The notes beneath the pieces were generated by a model, which saw only the letters and a list, made by a program, of their open reading frames with translations, was not told where the DNA came from and ran no database searches. 64,000 nucleotides of DNA from Bifidobacterium boum (lineage in GTDB: Bacteria > Actinomycetota > Actinomycetes > Actinomycetales > Bifidobacteriaceae): positions 186,001 through 250,000 of the forward strand of contig NZ_JGYQ01000015.1 of NCBI RefSeq assembly GCF_000741535.1, given 5' to 3'. Of this stretch, positions 30,612-39,914 are shown piece by piece; the first letter of the stretch is position 1; each line of letters starts with the position of its first letter. The translations under genes and the position numbers were made by a program.

Positions 30612-30926
30612 GTGGCATCACAGGCGGCGAAGGCTGCAAGCCGGGCAATCCACTGGTATCAGCGGGAGATTTCCGCCAAGAATCCCGCGTGCTGCCGCTA
30701 TTATCCGACATGCTCAAACTATGCGTTGCAGGCCATCGAACGCTTCGGCTTGGTCCGCGGTGGGCTGTTGGCGCTGATGCGTCTGTTGCGGTGCCGCCCG
30801 TGGAGCCGTGGCGGAATCGATGATGTTCCGCAGCGTTTTTCCCTGTTCTATCGTTTTCGGTGGTCGAAGGCCCATGAGGAGCCTCGATATGCACCACTGG
30901 CCTCGCAAACAAAGGAGATGGCCTGA
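30612..30926 (+). CDS. yidD: Membrane protein insertion efficiency factor YidD
   Basis: A 104-residue amphipathic membrane-associated protein that aids YidC-dependent insertion. The family motif [12 protein letters not shown] is at about 27-38, followed by the [12 protein letters not shown] block. GTG start at 30612; the stop lies three bases before the yidC ATG. Confidence 0.92.
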   Translation: MASQAAKAASRAIHWYQREISAKNPACCRYYPTCSNYALQAIERFGLVRGGLLALMRLLRCRPWSRGGIDDVPQRFSLFYRFRWSKAHEEPRYAPLASQTKEMA

Positions 30927-30929
30927 TCG

Positions 30930-31937
30930 ATGAATACCAATACCGACCAATTCTTGCTTGACAGTGGCTTTTGGGGCTGGTTGTACAAGCTGCTGACCCC
31001 GGTCGAATGGCTGATGACGCAGATCATGGCCATCTTCCACAAGTTCCTGACCATGCTGGGAATGCCCGCCGTGGGCACCTCTTGGGTGCTGTCCATCATC
31101 TTCCTGGTGATCGTGGTGCACGCGTGCATCATGCCGATCTTCGTCAAGCAGATGCGTTCGATGCGTAAAATGCAAGCGCTCCAGCCGCAAATGCAGCGTA
31201 TCCAGAACAAGTACAAGGGCAAGAACGATCAGGCGAGTAAGGATGCCATGAGCCGTGAGCTCATGAAACTCTACCAGGACAATGATGCGAATCCTGCCGG
31301 CTCCTGCCTGCCGATGCTCATCCAGGGCCCGGTGTTCATGTGCATGTTCTACGTGCTTTCTGCGATTGAATACATCGCCAAAGGCAAGCGTGCTCCGCTT
31401 GGTGCTTTCGACAAGGCGACCGCACAGCAATTCTCTGACAGTTCGCAGTTTGGCGTGAATATCACCACGCGCTTCCTGCACGCGGATATGCATGCCAAGA
31501 TCGTCATCGGCGTCTTCATCGCGCTCATGTGCTTCTTCATGTGGCTCATGCAGTTCTACAATATGCGCCGCAATCTGCCACGCGCTTCGATGCAGGGACA
31601 GCAGTACCGCATGCAGCAGGCGATGACCTGGATGTTCCCGATCATGTACATCTTCTCCGGTTTGAACTTCCCGTTCGCCGTGCTGATCTACTGGCTGACC
31701 AACAATGTGTGCAACTTCCTGCGTTCGCTGTGGCAGGTGTACACCTTCCCGACGCCCGGTTCCCCGGCGGCGGAGGACAAGGAAGTGCGCGACCATAAGC
31801 GTGAGAACGCCCGCCGCAAGCGTGCCGGTGAGCCCTCGCTTGAGGAAGAGCAGCTTGAGAAAGCCAAGGCTGAGGCGGCCCGTCGTGAGGTGGAAGGATA
31901 CCAGCGTCAGCAGCCGAAGCGTAAAAAGAAGAAGTGA
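30930..31937 (+). CDS. yidC: Membrane protein insertase YidC/Oxa1
   Basis: Inserts and folds inner-membrane proteins with or without Sec. The 335-residue protein has the gram-positive-type layout: five hydrophobic segments (VLSIIFLVIVVHACIMPI first, then MFYVLSAIEYI, VIGVFIALMCFFMWLM, MFPIMYIFSG and FAVLIYWLTNN) with KQMRSMRKMQALQPQMQ as the cytoplasmic loop after TM1. A Lys/Arg/Glu-rich tail ending in KRKKKK may contact ribosomes. khpB starts 83 bases downstream. Confidence 0.95.
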   Translation: MNTNTDQFLLDSGFWGWLYKLLTPVEWLMTQIMAIFHKFLTMLGMPAVGTSWVLSIIFLVIVVHACIMPIFVKQMRSMRKMQALQPQMQRIQNKYKGKNDQASKDAMSRELMKLYQDNDANPAGSCLPMLIQGPVFMCMFYVLSAIEYIAKGKRAPLGAFDKATAQQFSDSSQFGVNITTRFLHADMHAKIVIGVFIALMCFFMWLMQFYNMRRNLPRASMQGQQYRMQQAMTWMFPIMYIFSGLNFPFAVLIYWLTNNVCNFLRSLWQVYTFPTPGSPAAEDKEVRDHKRENARRKRAGEPSLEEEQLEKAKAEAARREVEGYQRQQPKRKKKK

Positions 31938-32020
31938 CCGGATCGGTGTGGGCGTGCGGGTAGGCTGCGCGCCCACACATCGATTAGACTTGACCTCATA
32001 CAGCCAACAAGGAGTACTAC

Positions 32021-32578
32021 ATGGCACAGGATGACGAAAAGACGATCGACCAGCTCAATGATGAAGCTGATATCGCCGCCGACTATCTTGAGGGTCTGCT
32101 GGATATCGCCGATTACGACGGTGATATCGAGATGGGCATTCGCAACAACCGTCCCGTCGTACAGATCGTGGCCGACGATGACAGCGATATCAAGCATCTG
32201 GTCGGCAAGAACGGCGAGGTGGTCGACGCGCTGCAGCAGCTGTCCCGACTCGCCGTACAGCAGAAGACAGGGGAGCGCTCGCACCTCATCGTTGATGTTG
32301 ACGGGTATCTCAAGCATAAGCGTCAGCATTTGCGCGATATCGCTTTGGATGCCATCGACGAGGTGCGGGAGACCGGCGAGCCGGTTGACCTGCAGCCGAT
32401 GAATTCCTTTGAGCGTAAAGTCGTACATGATCTTGTTCGTGAAGAAGGATTGAAGTCGCGTTCTCACGGTGAAGAACCGAACCGTCATGTCACGGTTTAT
32501 CTTAAGGCCAATGCTGACGATGAAGCGGAATCAATCGATCAGGATGATTATGACGATGCCGATCAGGTTGAAGCCTGA
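32021..32578 (+). CDS. khpB: KH/R3H RNA-binding protein (Jag/KhpB)
   Basis: A cytosolic RNA-binding protein of 185 residues, conserved beside yidC. The KH domain has the GxxG loop G62-K-N-G65 in LVGKNGEVVDAL, and the R3H domain has R132 and H136 in SFERKVVHDLVREEGL. The C-terminus is acidic (DDDYDDADQVEA-type). In other gram-positive bacteria KhpB acts with KhpA in cell-division and elongation control; that role is by homology. Confidence 0.92.
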   Translation: MAQDDEKTIDQLNDEADIAADYLEGLLDIADYDGDIEMGIRNNRPVVQIVADDDSDIKHLVGKNGEVVDALQQLSRLAVQQKTGERSHLIVDVDGYLKHKRQHLRDIALDAIDEVRETGEPVDLQPMNSFERKVVHDLVREEGLKSRSHGEEPNRHVTVYLKANADDEAESIDQDDYDDADQVEA

Positions 32579-32791
32579 TTCCAACCGGAACGACTGAAAC
32601 GGCATGCCTTGGGCTTGTTGTTAACGGGCCGTCTGCGCTGCGTATACATGGCGTGGGCGGCCTTTGTCGTGTGTGGACATCGATCGGAATGACAAGGGTT
32701 ACTGGATACAGACTGCATGAATCATGAGTGCTCTCCTCGTGGTCTTCCACCGCGAAGAGTACATTGATACCGTTACCGAAGGATGATGACG

Positions 32792-33502
32792 ATGACAGAT
32801 ACCGACATTGATACCGCCGCTGAAGTCCGCGAGGATCCGTATGACGAGCTTGACGGCTCACCCATTCCTGAACAGGTGCTGGGTGCGGCGTTCCCGGCCT
32901 TGAACGTGTTTCACGGCAAACTCATGGCTGAAGGGGAGCCGCGTGGCCTGATCGGCCCGAGGGATATTCACATCATTTGGGAGCGACATATTCTGAACTC
33001 TGCGGCGATTGTCCCGTTTCTGCGCAAAGCTGTCGCCCACGATGCGGTGAAATCCATTGCCGATGTCGGCAGTGGCGGCGGTTTCCCGGGATTGGTGGCT
33101 GCCGCATGTCTGCCAGAGTGTTCGTTCACGTTGATCGAGCCGATGGAACGGCGAGTCGCATGGCTTGAGGAGTGCGTGGATGACATGGGGTTGAAGAATG
33201 TCACCATTATCCGCGCACGATCCGAGGAAGTGATTGACCGGGTGCGTAAGCATACGCTCAAGCCTTTTGTCGCCGTCACCTGCCGGGCGGTCGCCCCGAT
33301 GACTAAGCTTTCCGGATGGACGCTGCCGTTGCTGAAACCGCATGGTCAGCTCATCGCGTTGAAAGGCCGTTCTGCTGAGGCTGAAATCAAGAAGGCCGAT
33401 ACGCAAATCCGCCGCTTCCATGGCATCCATCCTCGTGTCTGTCTTGCGCCGGTGGGGGAGGGGCTTGAACCCACCCACGTAGTGCTGGTCGATAAACAAT
33501 AG
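32792..33502 (+). CDS. rsmG: 16S rRNA (guanine-N7)-methyltransferase RsmG
   Basis: Methylates G527 of 16S rRNA. SAM-binding VGSGGGFPG is at 92-100 and [13 protein letters not shown] upstream is family-typical. Three in-frame ATGs lie at 32783, 32786 and 32792; the last is chosen because GAAGG then sits nine bases upstream, giving 236 residues. Encoded directly before the parS cluster. Confidence 0.93.
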   Translation: MTDTDIDTAAEVREDPYDELDGSPIPEQVLGAAFPALNVFHGKLMAEGEPRGLIGPRDIHIIWERHILNSAAIVPFLRKAVAHDAVKSIADVGSGGGFPGLVAAACLPECSFTLIEPMERRVAWLEECVDDMGLKNVTIIRARSEEVIDRVRKHTLKPFVAVTCRAVAPMTKLSGWTLPLLKPHGQLIALKGRSAEAEIKKADTQIRRFHGIHPRVCLAPVGEGLEPTHVVLVDKQ

Positions 33503-33523
33503 CGGCTGCGATGAACCGGCGGG

Positions 33524-33641
33524 CGTTTCACGTGAAACGCCCGCCGGTGGTGTTTCATGTGAACCATCGATGGTGAGGCGTGTTCCACGTGAAACGATTC
33601 TGCTGATTCTGGCTGCGGCGTGGTGTGTTTCACATGAAACA
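33524..33641. promoter_or_regulatory. parS cluster (four sites) after rsmG
   Basis: Four close matches to the parS palindrome TGTTTCACGTGAAACA: 33524-33539 (perfect 14-bp core), 33551-33566 (two-mismatch, TGTTTCATGTGAACCA), 33581-33596 (TGTTCCACGTGAAACG) and 33626-33641 (TGTTTCACATGAAACA). Spacings are 27-45 bp. They are the expected ParB loading sites. Confidence 0.93.
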
Positions 33642-33713
33642 CGGTGGGTCGGTGTCTTGTTGGTTATGATGCACTCGAAAACAGGGTAGAATCAATGTGT
33701 GCGTCAAACGAGG

Positions 33714-33862
33714 TTATCCACAATCTACAGGGTGTGTAACAGTTATGCACAGGCAGGGTGTTTACCTCATGGACATAGAAAAAGGGCGGAACATAAGGCA
33801 TGCGATGAGTTGTGACCTGAGTTATCCACACACTTAGTCCACGTTGTCCACATGTATCCACA
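33714..33862. other. Third DnaA-box cluster, upstream of parA
   Basis: TTATCCACA at 33714-33722 and 33822-33830, with one-mismatch TTATGCACA (33743-33751), TTGTCCACA (33844-33852) and the related GTATCCACA (33854-33862). It lies between the parS sites and the parA start, 6 kb from oriC. Confidence 0.8.
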
Positions 33863-33935
33863 TTTGCGTGGATGTGACGGAGGGCATGTCCAGTACCGTA
33901 GCGAAACTGGAACAATCGCGTATCAAGGAGGAGCT

Positions 33936-34931
33936 GTGTCGTCAGCTACACACCATTCATCAGGTTCTGAGCAAGGGGGACAGTCGATGGATTCCGCATC
34001 AGATATCATCCGGCGTATTTTCGGCGATCAGATTGATACACTAGGTGGCGAAATCGCAGAGGCGACGACACGATATGATGCGCTTCATATGGTTGAATTC
34101 CCTAAGCCTGAGCAAACCAGGCGTATTGCTGTCGCCAACCAGAAAGGTGGTGTCGGCAAAACCACGACCACGGTGAATCTCGCCGCGGCATTGGCACAAA
34201 GCGGTGCTCGTGTCTTGGTCCTTGATATGGATCCGCAGGGTAACGCCTCAACGGCATTAGGGGCCAAGCATATTTCAGGGGAGCCTTCGATCTATGACGT
34301 CATTGAAGGCCGACTCACCATCGCCGATGCCATCCAACAGTGCCCGTCTTTCGATACTCTCGACGTGGTTCCGGCATCCATCGATTTGAGTGGTGCCGAG
34401 CTGGAGATCGCTGATCTCGGCAACCGGACGGAACTGCTCAAACAAGCGTTGGACACGTATCTGGCATCCAGCGAGCAGCATTACGATTACGTATTCGTGG
34501 ATTGTCCACCGAGTCTGGGGCTGCTGGTCATCAACGCGATGTGTGCGGTCACTGAGGTCCTGATTCCGATTCAGGCAGAATACTATGCGCTTGAAGGGCT
34601 CGGGCAGTTGATCAACACCATCGGTCTGGTGCAGGAACACTATAATCCTGTGCTGCTGGTATCCACCATGCTGGTGACGATGTTTGATCGACGTACGATT
34701 CTAAGTCGGCAGGTGTATGACGAGGTGAAAAGCCATTATCCGAACATCGTGCTGGATACGACGATCCCGCGGTCCGTGAAGATTTCGGAAGCGCCGAGTT
34801 TCCAGCAGAGTGTCATTGCCTATGACGCTCGTGGCATGGGTGCTATCGCGTATGGGGAGGCCGCGCTGGAAATGGCCAGACGCTCTCCCGCAGTATTGGC
34901 GACATTGGAAGCAAAGCGAGGTGAACACTGA
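33936..34931 (+). CDS. parA: Chromosome-partitioning ATPase ParA
   Basis: A Walker-type ATPase that moves the ParB-parS complex. The deviant Walker A KGGVGKTT is at 70-77, with signature Lys70, and DMDPQGN at 97-103 is the A' motif. GTG at 33936 is chosen because AAGGAGG lies seven bases upstream, giving 331 residues; the open frame runs further back over DnaA boxes. An N-terminal extension of about 60 residues precedes the ATPase core. parB follows after two bases, so the two form one operon. Confidence 0.95.
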   Translation: MSSATHHSSGSEQGGQSMDSASDIIRRIFGDQIDTLGGEIAEATTRYDALHMVEFPKPEQTRRIAVANQKGGVGKTTTTVNLAAALAQSGARVLVLDMDPQGNASTALGAKHISGEPSIYDVIEGRLTIADAIQQCPSFDTLDVVPASIDLSGAELEIADLGNRTELLKQALDTYLASSEQHYDYVFVDCPPSLGLLVINAMCAVTEVLIPIQAEYYALEGLGQLINTIGLVQEHYNPVLLVSTMLVTMFDRRTILSRQVYDEVKSHYPNIVLDTTIPRSVKISEAPSFQQSVIAYDARGMGAIAYGEAALEMARRSPAVLATLEAKRGEH

Positions 34932-34933
34932 TT

Positions 34934-36559
34934 ATGGCATCGAAGTCACGGCTCGGCAAAGGTCTGGGCGCACTGTTCCCCACACTTCCCGGTGACCCCA
35001 ATGCGACGTCGGGTGAACCGGCGGATCAGAAGACAACGCCGCTGGGTCAGGAGCATCACGTTTCACGTGAAACGTCACAAGAACACGGCGAGAAGCCAAC
35101 GGCGGGAATCAAGCGCACAAGTGTTTCACATGAAACGTCGGGCCGTCAATCACAGGCGCCGACAGGTGGTTCCGTTGACGACTCAAGGGCCGAACATGCG
35201 TCGGACCGTCATGCGAAGGGAGAGCCGCAGCGGCCTTCCGCGCATACCAAGAAGAGGATGAGTGTCCCCTCCCTTCAGACGATGGCACATCCGAGTGACC
35301 TGTTCTTTGGCGGTTCCGCCGATTCCGACAACCACGGAACCGTTGAGTCCACCGGGGTTTCCGGTATGTCGGAACACAGCAAAGACATGCGGCGGATGAC
35401 CAGGGTGCTCAACGATGCCGTGCTGACCTTGGGACAACATGACGGTATCGCGACCGGAACTGCACCTTCGGACCATGCCGACGCGAACGCCGCCGCGTCC
35501 GCATCACAGCCGGAATCGGAAGTGAAGCCCGAAGCCAGTGTTTCACGTGAAACGCCAGATGAGGCCTCGCCATCAGAGGATGCAACGGCTGTGCCGGAAC
35601 AGACCGAAGCATTGAAACCGGTTGAGGGAGGATACCTCGCCGAACTGAAACTCAGCGATATCGGGCCGAATAAGGAACAACCGCGGACGATTTTCGATGA
35701 GGATGAGCTACGTGAGCTTGCCGACTCCATCCGCGAAGTCGGGATTTTGCAGCCGATTGTGGTCAGGAAACGTCCGCTCGAGCAAATCAAAGCGTCTCAA
35801 GACTCCGACAGGACAGACACGGCCACCGGTGTCTCTGGAGTATTGGCGGCCGCACAAGCCCCGGTTGCTCATATGGACAGTCCGTATGAGCTCATCATGG
35901 GGGAGCGTCGCTGGCGCGCCTCCCAGCTTGCCGGTCTTGACACGATTCCGGCGATTGTGAAAACAACCGCGGATAACCACATGCTGCGTGACGCGTTGTT
36001 GGAGAATCTCCATAGGGTCGCGCTCAACCCGTTGGAAGAGGCTGCGGCGTATCAGCAGATGATTGACGAATTCGGTCTGACGCAAGCGCAATTGTCAACC
36101 TCTGTTTCGAAGTCACGTCCGCAAATCGCCAATACCTTGCGCCTGCTTAATCTGCCGGCTTCCGTGCAGAAGAAAGTCGCCGCAGGAGTGTTGTCCGCCG
36201 GCCATGCCCGGGCGCTACTGGGGTTAGGCAGTGAAGAGGAGATGGAGAAACTCGCCGATCGAATCATCGCCGAAGGACTGTCCGTACGCAGTACGGAAGA
36301 AATCGTCGCGATGAAAGCCTTGGAGGGTAATCCTGAGAAGAAGGGGAAATCCAAGGCGGCGAATCCGTGGAACAATTCTCCGATTCGACATAATCTCGAA
36401 CAGCATTTTGATACGAAGGTCGCCATTCGAGGAAATAACAAGCACGGCAAAATCGAGATTTCCTTCTCCTCTCCCGACGATATGCAGCGCATTCTGGATT
36501 TGCTGATGCCGCAAGAGCAGAAGGCGGACAGCCCGGCAGCTGCACCGCAACAGGCGTAA
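34934..36559 (+). CDS. parB: Chromosome-partitioning protein ParB (CTPase clamp)
   Basis: Binds parS and spreads as a CTP-loaded clamp. The core starts near residue 235 (AELKLSDIGPNKEQPR), with the CTP-site motif GERRWRA at 323-329 and the parS-reading helix-turn-helix near 370-400 (LTQAQLSTSVSKSRPQIANTL). A C-terminal dimer domain ends the protein. At 541 residues it is far longer than the usual 280-350, because of a disordered N-terminal extension (12-230) and a 35-residue insertion (about 282-316) between boxes I and II. Three parS sites lie inside the coding sequence. Confidence 0.95.
   Translation: MASKSRLGKGLGALFPTLPGDPNATSGEPADQKTTPLGQEHHVSRETSQEHGEKPTAGIKRTSVSHETSGRQSQAPTGGSVDDSRAEHASDRHAKGEPQRPSAHTKKRMSVPSLQTMAHPSDLFFGGSADSDNHGTVESTGVSGMSEHSKDMRRMTRVLNDAVLTLGQHDGIATGTAPSDHADANAAASASQPESEVKPEASVSRETPDEASPSEDATAVPEQTEALKPVEGGYLAELKLSDIGPNKEQPRTIFDEDELRELADSIREVGILQPIVVRKRPLEQIKASQDSDRTDTATGVSGVLAAAQAPVAHMDSPYELIMGERRWRASQLAGLDTIPAIVKTTADNHMLRDALLENLHRVALNPLEEAAAYQQMIDEFGLTQAQLSTSVSKSRPQIANTLRLLNLPASVQKKVAAGVLSAGHARALLGLGSEEEMEKLADRIIAEGLSVRSTEEIVAMKALEGNPEKKGKSKAANPWNNSPIRHNLEQHFDTKVAIRGNNKHGKIEISFSSPDDMQRILDLLMPQEQKADSPAAAPQQA
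35059..35137. promoter_or_regulatory. Two parS sites inside the parB coding sequence
   Basis: CGTTTCACGTGAAACG at 35059-35074 and TGTTTCACATGAAACG at 35122-35137. In frame these encode the peptides HVSRETS (42-48) and SVSHETS (63-69). Confidence 0.9.
35539..35554. promoter_or_regulatory. Third parS site inside parB
   Basis: TGTTTCACGTGAAACG, perfect over the first 15 of the 16 positions, encoding SVSRET near residue 202-207. Confidence 0.92.
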
Positions 36560-36600
36560 GCGAATCCGGTCGGGTGGCGACGAAACAGTACAGCCCGAAC

Positions 36601-36647
36601 ATGCATGAGGCTTGGCGTTCCTTTCCAGGAAGCCAAGCCTCATGCAT
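36601..36647. other. Perfect 16-bp-stem hairpin between convergent parB and trxB
   Basis: ATGCATGAGGCTTGGC (36601-36616) pairs perfectly with GCCAAGCCTCATGCAT (36632-36647), with TTCC/GGAA extending inside. No U-tract on either strand. It probably insulates or terminates both transcripts. Confidence 0.7.
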
Positions 36648-36696
36648 TGCGTAACGGAATCGTTCTAGTGTACTCGATGGTGTTCTGTAACCGCAC

Positions 36697-37635
36697 TTAG
36701 TCGAGATTGGTGAGATAATCCTGTGCGTCGAGCGCCGCCCTGCAACCCATACCGGCAGCGGAAACCGCCTGACGGTAGACGCTATCCACCACATCGCCGG
36801 CGGCGAATACGCCCGGCACATTGGTTCGGGTTGAAGCGCCGTCAACAACGATAAAGCCATGCTCATCAAGCTCAAGCGCCCCATCAAGAAACTCGGTTGC
36901 CGGCGTGTGTCCGATAGTGACAAACACGCCATTCGCGGGCAGTGTTGATGTGGAGCCGTCTACGGTATCCCGCAGAACCACCGACTGGACGCCGGAATCG
37001 TCGCCGTCGATGCGTTCGACCACAGCGTTCATATGCAAGGCGATACGTTCGTTGGATGCAGCCCGGTCAACCAGAATCTTCGACGCGCGGAACGCATCAC
37101 GACGGTGCACCACAGTGACCGATGAGCCGAATCTGCTGAGGAAGTCAGCATCGGTAAGTGCGCTGTCACCACCACCGACCACCACAATCGGCTTACCGCG
37201 GAAGAAGAACCCGTCGCAGGTCGCGCAATAGGATACTCCACGTCCTGCGAATTCCGCCTCGCCCGGCACCCCGAGCTTACGGACACGGGAACCGGTGGTA
37301 ACCACCACGGCACGTGCGGTGATGGTATCGCCGCCGTCAAGGGTCAGCGTCTTGGTGCCCGCGGAAAAATCAACACCGACCACATCGTCATAGACAAGCT
37401 TGGCGCCGAAGCGCTCTGCCTGCTTGCGCATCGCATCCATGAGATCGGGGCCCATAATGCCTTCCGGGAAGCCTGGATAGTTTTCCACCTCGGTGGTGTT
37501 CACCAGTTGTCCGCCGGGGGTGAGCGCTCCGGCGATCACAGTCGGCTGATATCCGGCGCGCCCCAAGTAAATCGCGGCCGTATATCCAGCCGGTCCCGAA
37601 CCGATAATCGTAACGTCTGTCTGCTGTGCTGTCAT
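36697..37635 (-). CDS. trxB: Thioredoxin reductase
   Basis: NADPH:thioredoxin disulfide reductase, 312 residues, the usual length. FAD motif GSGPAG (12-17), redox pair C137-A-T-C140, NADPH motif HRRDAFR (177-183) and GVFAAGDVVD near the C-terminus. The GGGDSA helix continues LTDADFL rather than the common xEEAxFL. Its position after the murJ region mirrors trxB in mycobacteria, but the sigM and thioredoxin genes found there are absent from this segment. Confidence 0.95.
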   Translation of the reverse strand: MTAQQTDVTIIGSGPAGYTAAIYLGRAGYQPTVIAGALTPGGQLVNTTEVENYPGFPEGIMGPDLMDAMRKQAERFGAKLVYDDVVGVDFSAGTKTLTLDGGDTITARAVVVTTGSRVRKLGVPGEAEFAGRGVSYCATCDGFFFRGKPIVVVGGGDSALTDADFLSRFGSSVTVVHRRDAFRASKILVDRAASNERIALHMNAVVERIDGDDSGVQSVVLRDTVDGSTSTLPANGVFVTIGHTPATEFLDGALELDEHGFIVVDGASTRTNVPGVFAAGDVVDSVYRQAVSAAGMGCRAALDAQDYLTNLD

Positions 37636-37790
37636 GCGTCCTAACCTAGCACGACTGCGCTGAAATGCTTGCGCTGGCAGCTGAGTATGGACATGCCTGC
37701 ACCAGCCCCGCCACGGCTCATGCGTGCGGCCCCTGAACCGGAATGATTCAGGGGCCGCAAATCATAGGCACACGTGTCGTCAGTGTGACA

Positions 37791-39914
37791 TCAGTACAGT
37801 TCCACCGAGTTGATGTACAGCTGGTTGCCGGGAAGACTGTCACGGGGGACCCACATGAGGAAGTCTTGGCTCTTGACGGTCTTGGTGAGTTTGACCTCCG
37901 TCTTGCCGCTCGCATCGAAGGCGAACTGCGCAACCTGCTCACCTTGCGTCGGATCCGCTGTCGTATTCGCATACAGGTAGCCGGTACCACCGGACGACCT
38001 GATGGACACCACGAAACGGTACACGCTTTCGGGTTCGCTCAGATGCATGTAATAGCCATAGCCGTCCTGTCCACCGGGCTTGGTGAGGAACTCCTGCTTA
38101 TCAATGGTGTACGGGGTGTTGTTCTCAGGAACGGTTGGAGTCGGTACTGCCGAAGCGTCCTTGTCGGCATTGATGACCTTGCTCTTGCCGGAGCTCGACG
38201 ACGACCCCGATGCATCGCTGGTCGGAGTGCTGCTGCCGAACGGGACTTTGTCCAAGTTCTCGGAAGGCCATGCACTCGACTGTTTCGCCGCACCGATGGT
38301 GGTGCCTCCGGAAAGACTATGCCATGCCAATCCTGCCGCGGCGGCAACTACGACAATAACCACGACAATGGCAACGACTTTGGTGCTGAACCTGCCGAAC
38401 AGCGTCGCATCGGCAACATCATCCTGCTCCACCGGATTGTAAGCATCATGCTCTTCATGCTCCGGTTCGACGGTTGGAGTGAAACTCGGCGGACGGCTGA
38501 TCGGCGAATTCGCGGCGAGAATCTGCGTCTGCTCGTCTTCCAGTGCGCGACGAGACTCATCGCCCGGTTCCACTGGCATGCCGTTCGCATCGAACACCGG
38601 GATACGGCTTGTCGATTCCCCGGTTGACGGTGGTTGCAAACGATGAGCGTTCTTCGCCGCTTTACGAGCGAAATCGAAGCGCATCGTGGCTTGCGTATCC
38701 GTATACGGGTCGGTTGGCACGTTGAAATTCGGGAAGATGGCGTTGTCGGGATCCGGTACTGACGGAGCTATGATATTGGCGACTTCAGCGGCGGCGATGT
38801 CATGGAAATCGTAGTCGCTGCTGTCGGACGGATCCGGACGCGGAATCGGCGGCTGCCGGTTCGGGTTACGTGGAGCCGCCTGACTGTTCTTCATCCACTC
38901 CGCCGACTCCTGTTGCATAGCCTGCTGCATGGCCTGCTGGCGTTCGGCGATATCCTTGGCCTGCTGGTCATCCGTGGTCGGCTTGGACGGAAGCGGCACC
39001 GCCGGTATCGCACCGACCTGGGCGGCTTGCGCCTGGGCATAGGCATGCTGTTCGAAGGAGGATGCAAGATCCGGCGGGAAGTCAAGAATATGTTCCGGTA
39101 CCGGAGCACGTAATGCTGCGGATGCGATGGAACATTCAGCGTCAACGCTCGGCAGGGCGATATCACTGTCATGCAGCTGATTGAGCGGCTCCCAATTGCC
39201 CAACAACGCGGTCAATTCGGCCAGTGATTCCATCGGCACGACACCTGGTTCGTTGGATGATCCAAGACCTCGATGGCAGATCAAACGGAATTCGCCGGGA
39301 ACATCCGGTCCGAGACGGTTGAGATCAATCGGAGCGTCCACAGACGACGGGGTACGGGTGATCAGCGCATACAACACTGCGGCAAGCTGGCGTATAGCAA
39401 GACGCTCCGGGCTGAGACCGGCCGGCGCACGTGAAGTGTCGGCAAGCATCGGGCTGATGGTCGCGTCTGCAAGCTGAACGCCATTGACGGTCAGTCGGAT
39501 GGTGTCAGTGCTCAGCGAATAGTGGGATAGTCCGTCAACCAGAAGCTGACGCATAGCCGACGCGGTTTCGCCGAGAATCGAACGGATAGCCGCCTGGCTC
39601 AGTGTTTTGGATGCAGGGCCGCGGAAGTAATCGGTCAACGACAAGCCGTTGTCAACCGCCGTGATGATGATCGACACGCCTGCACGATGCTGAAGCTGGA
39701 GCACCTGCGTATACCGGCGATTGCGTGACAATGCCAGTGAGGATGCGATCGCGTCAACCGTGGGGATGGCGTCGGCATCGGTGACGATGAATAGCTGGCA
39801 GTCACGGGCGAGGACGCGATCATTCGCCTTCCAAGCTTGTAAGCCGGGTTCGTCGCGTAGCAATGACACCAACGTGTACCGGTTGATAATGGTGTCTCCC
39901 AGTTGTGGCTTCAT
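37791..39914 (-). CDS. Pseudokinase-like single-pass membrane protein (C-terminal half of MviN type)
   Basis: A 707-residue protein starting on the murJ stop (ATGA overlap). About residues 10-230 retain a protein-kinase outline, but the catalytic loop HRDLKPEN is replaced by HYSLSTDTI and DFG by ADATIS-like residues, and no invariant Lys is obvious, so it is predicted inactive. A long Pro/Gln/Ala-rich cytoplasmic linker follows. One transmembrane segment lies near 512-534 (VVAIVVVIVVVAAAAG). The outer about 170 residues include a Ser-rich stalk and a beta-rich domain. In Mycobacterium the same pseudokinase and outer domain are fused to MurJ (MviN) and bind FhaA; here they form their own gene. 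Confidence 0.8.
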   Translation of the reverse strand: MKPQLGDTIINRYTLVSLLRDEPGLQAWKANDRVLARDCQLFIVTDADAIPTVDAIASSLALSRNRRYTQVLQLQHRAGVSIIITAVDNGLSLTDYFRGPASKTLSQAAIRSILGETASAMRQLLVDGLSHYSLSTDTIRLTVNGVQLADATISPMLADTSRAPAGLSPERLAIRQLAAVLYALITRTPSSVDAPIDLNRLGPDVPGEFRLICHRGLGSSNEPGVVPMESLAELTALLGNWEPLNQLHDSDIALPSVDAECSIASAALRAPVPEHILDFPPDLASSFEQHAYAQAQAAQVGAIPAVPLPSKPTTDDQQAKDIAERQQAMQQAMQQESAEWMKNSQAAPRNPNRQPPIPRPDPSDSSDYDFHDIAAAEVANIIAPSVPDPDNAIFPNFNVPTDPYTDTQATMRFDFARKAAKNAHRLQPPSTGESTSRIPVFDANGMPVEPGDESRRALEDEQTQILAANSPISRPPSFTPTVEPEHEEHDAYNPVEQDDVADATLFGRFSTKVVAIVVVIVVVAAAAGLAWHSLSGGTTIGAAKQSSAWPSENLDKVPFGSSTPTSDASGSSSSSGKSKVINADKDASAVPTPTVPENNTPYTIDKQEFLTKPGGQDGYGYYMHLSEPESVYRFVVSIRSSGGTGYLYANTTADPTQGEQVAQFAFDASGKTEVKLTKTVKSQDFLMWVPRDSLPGNQLYINSVELY

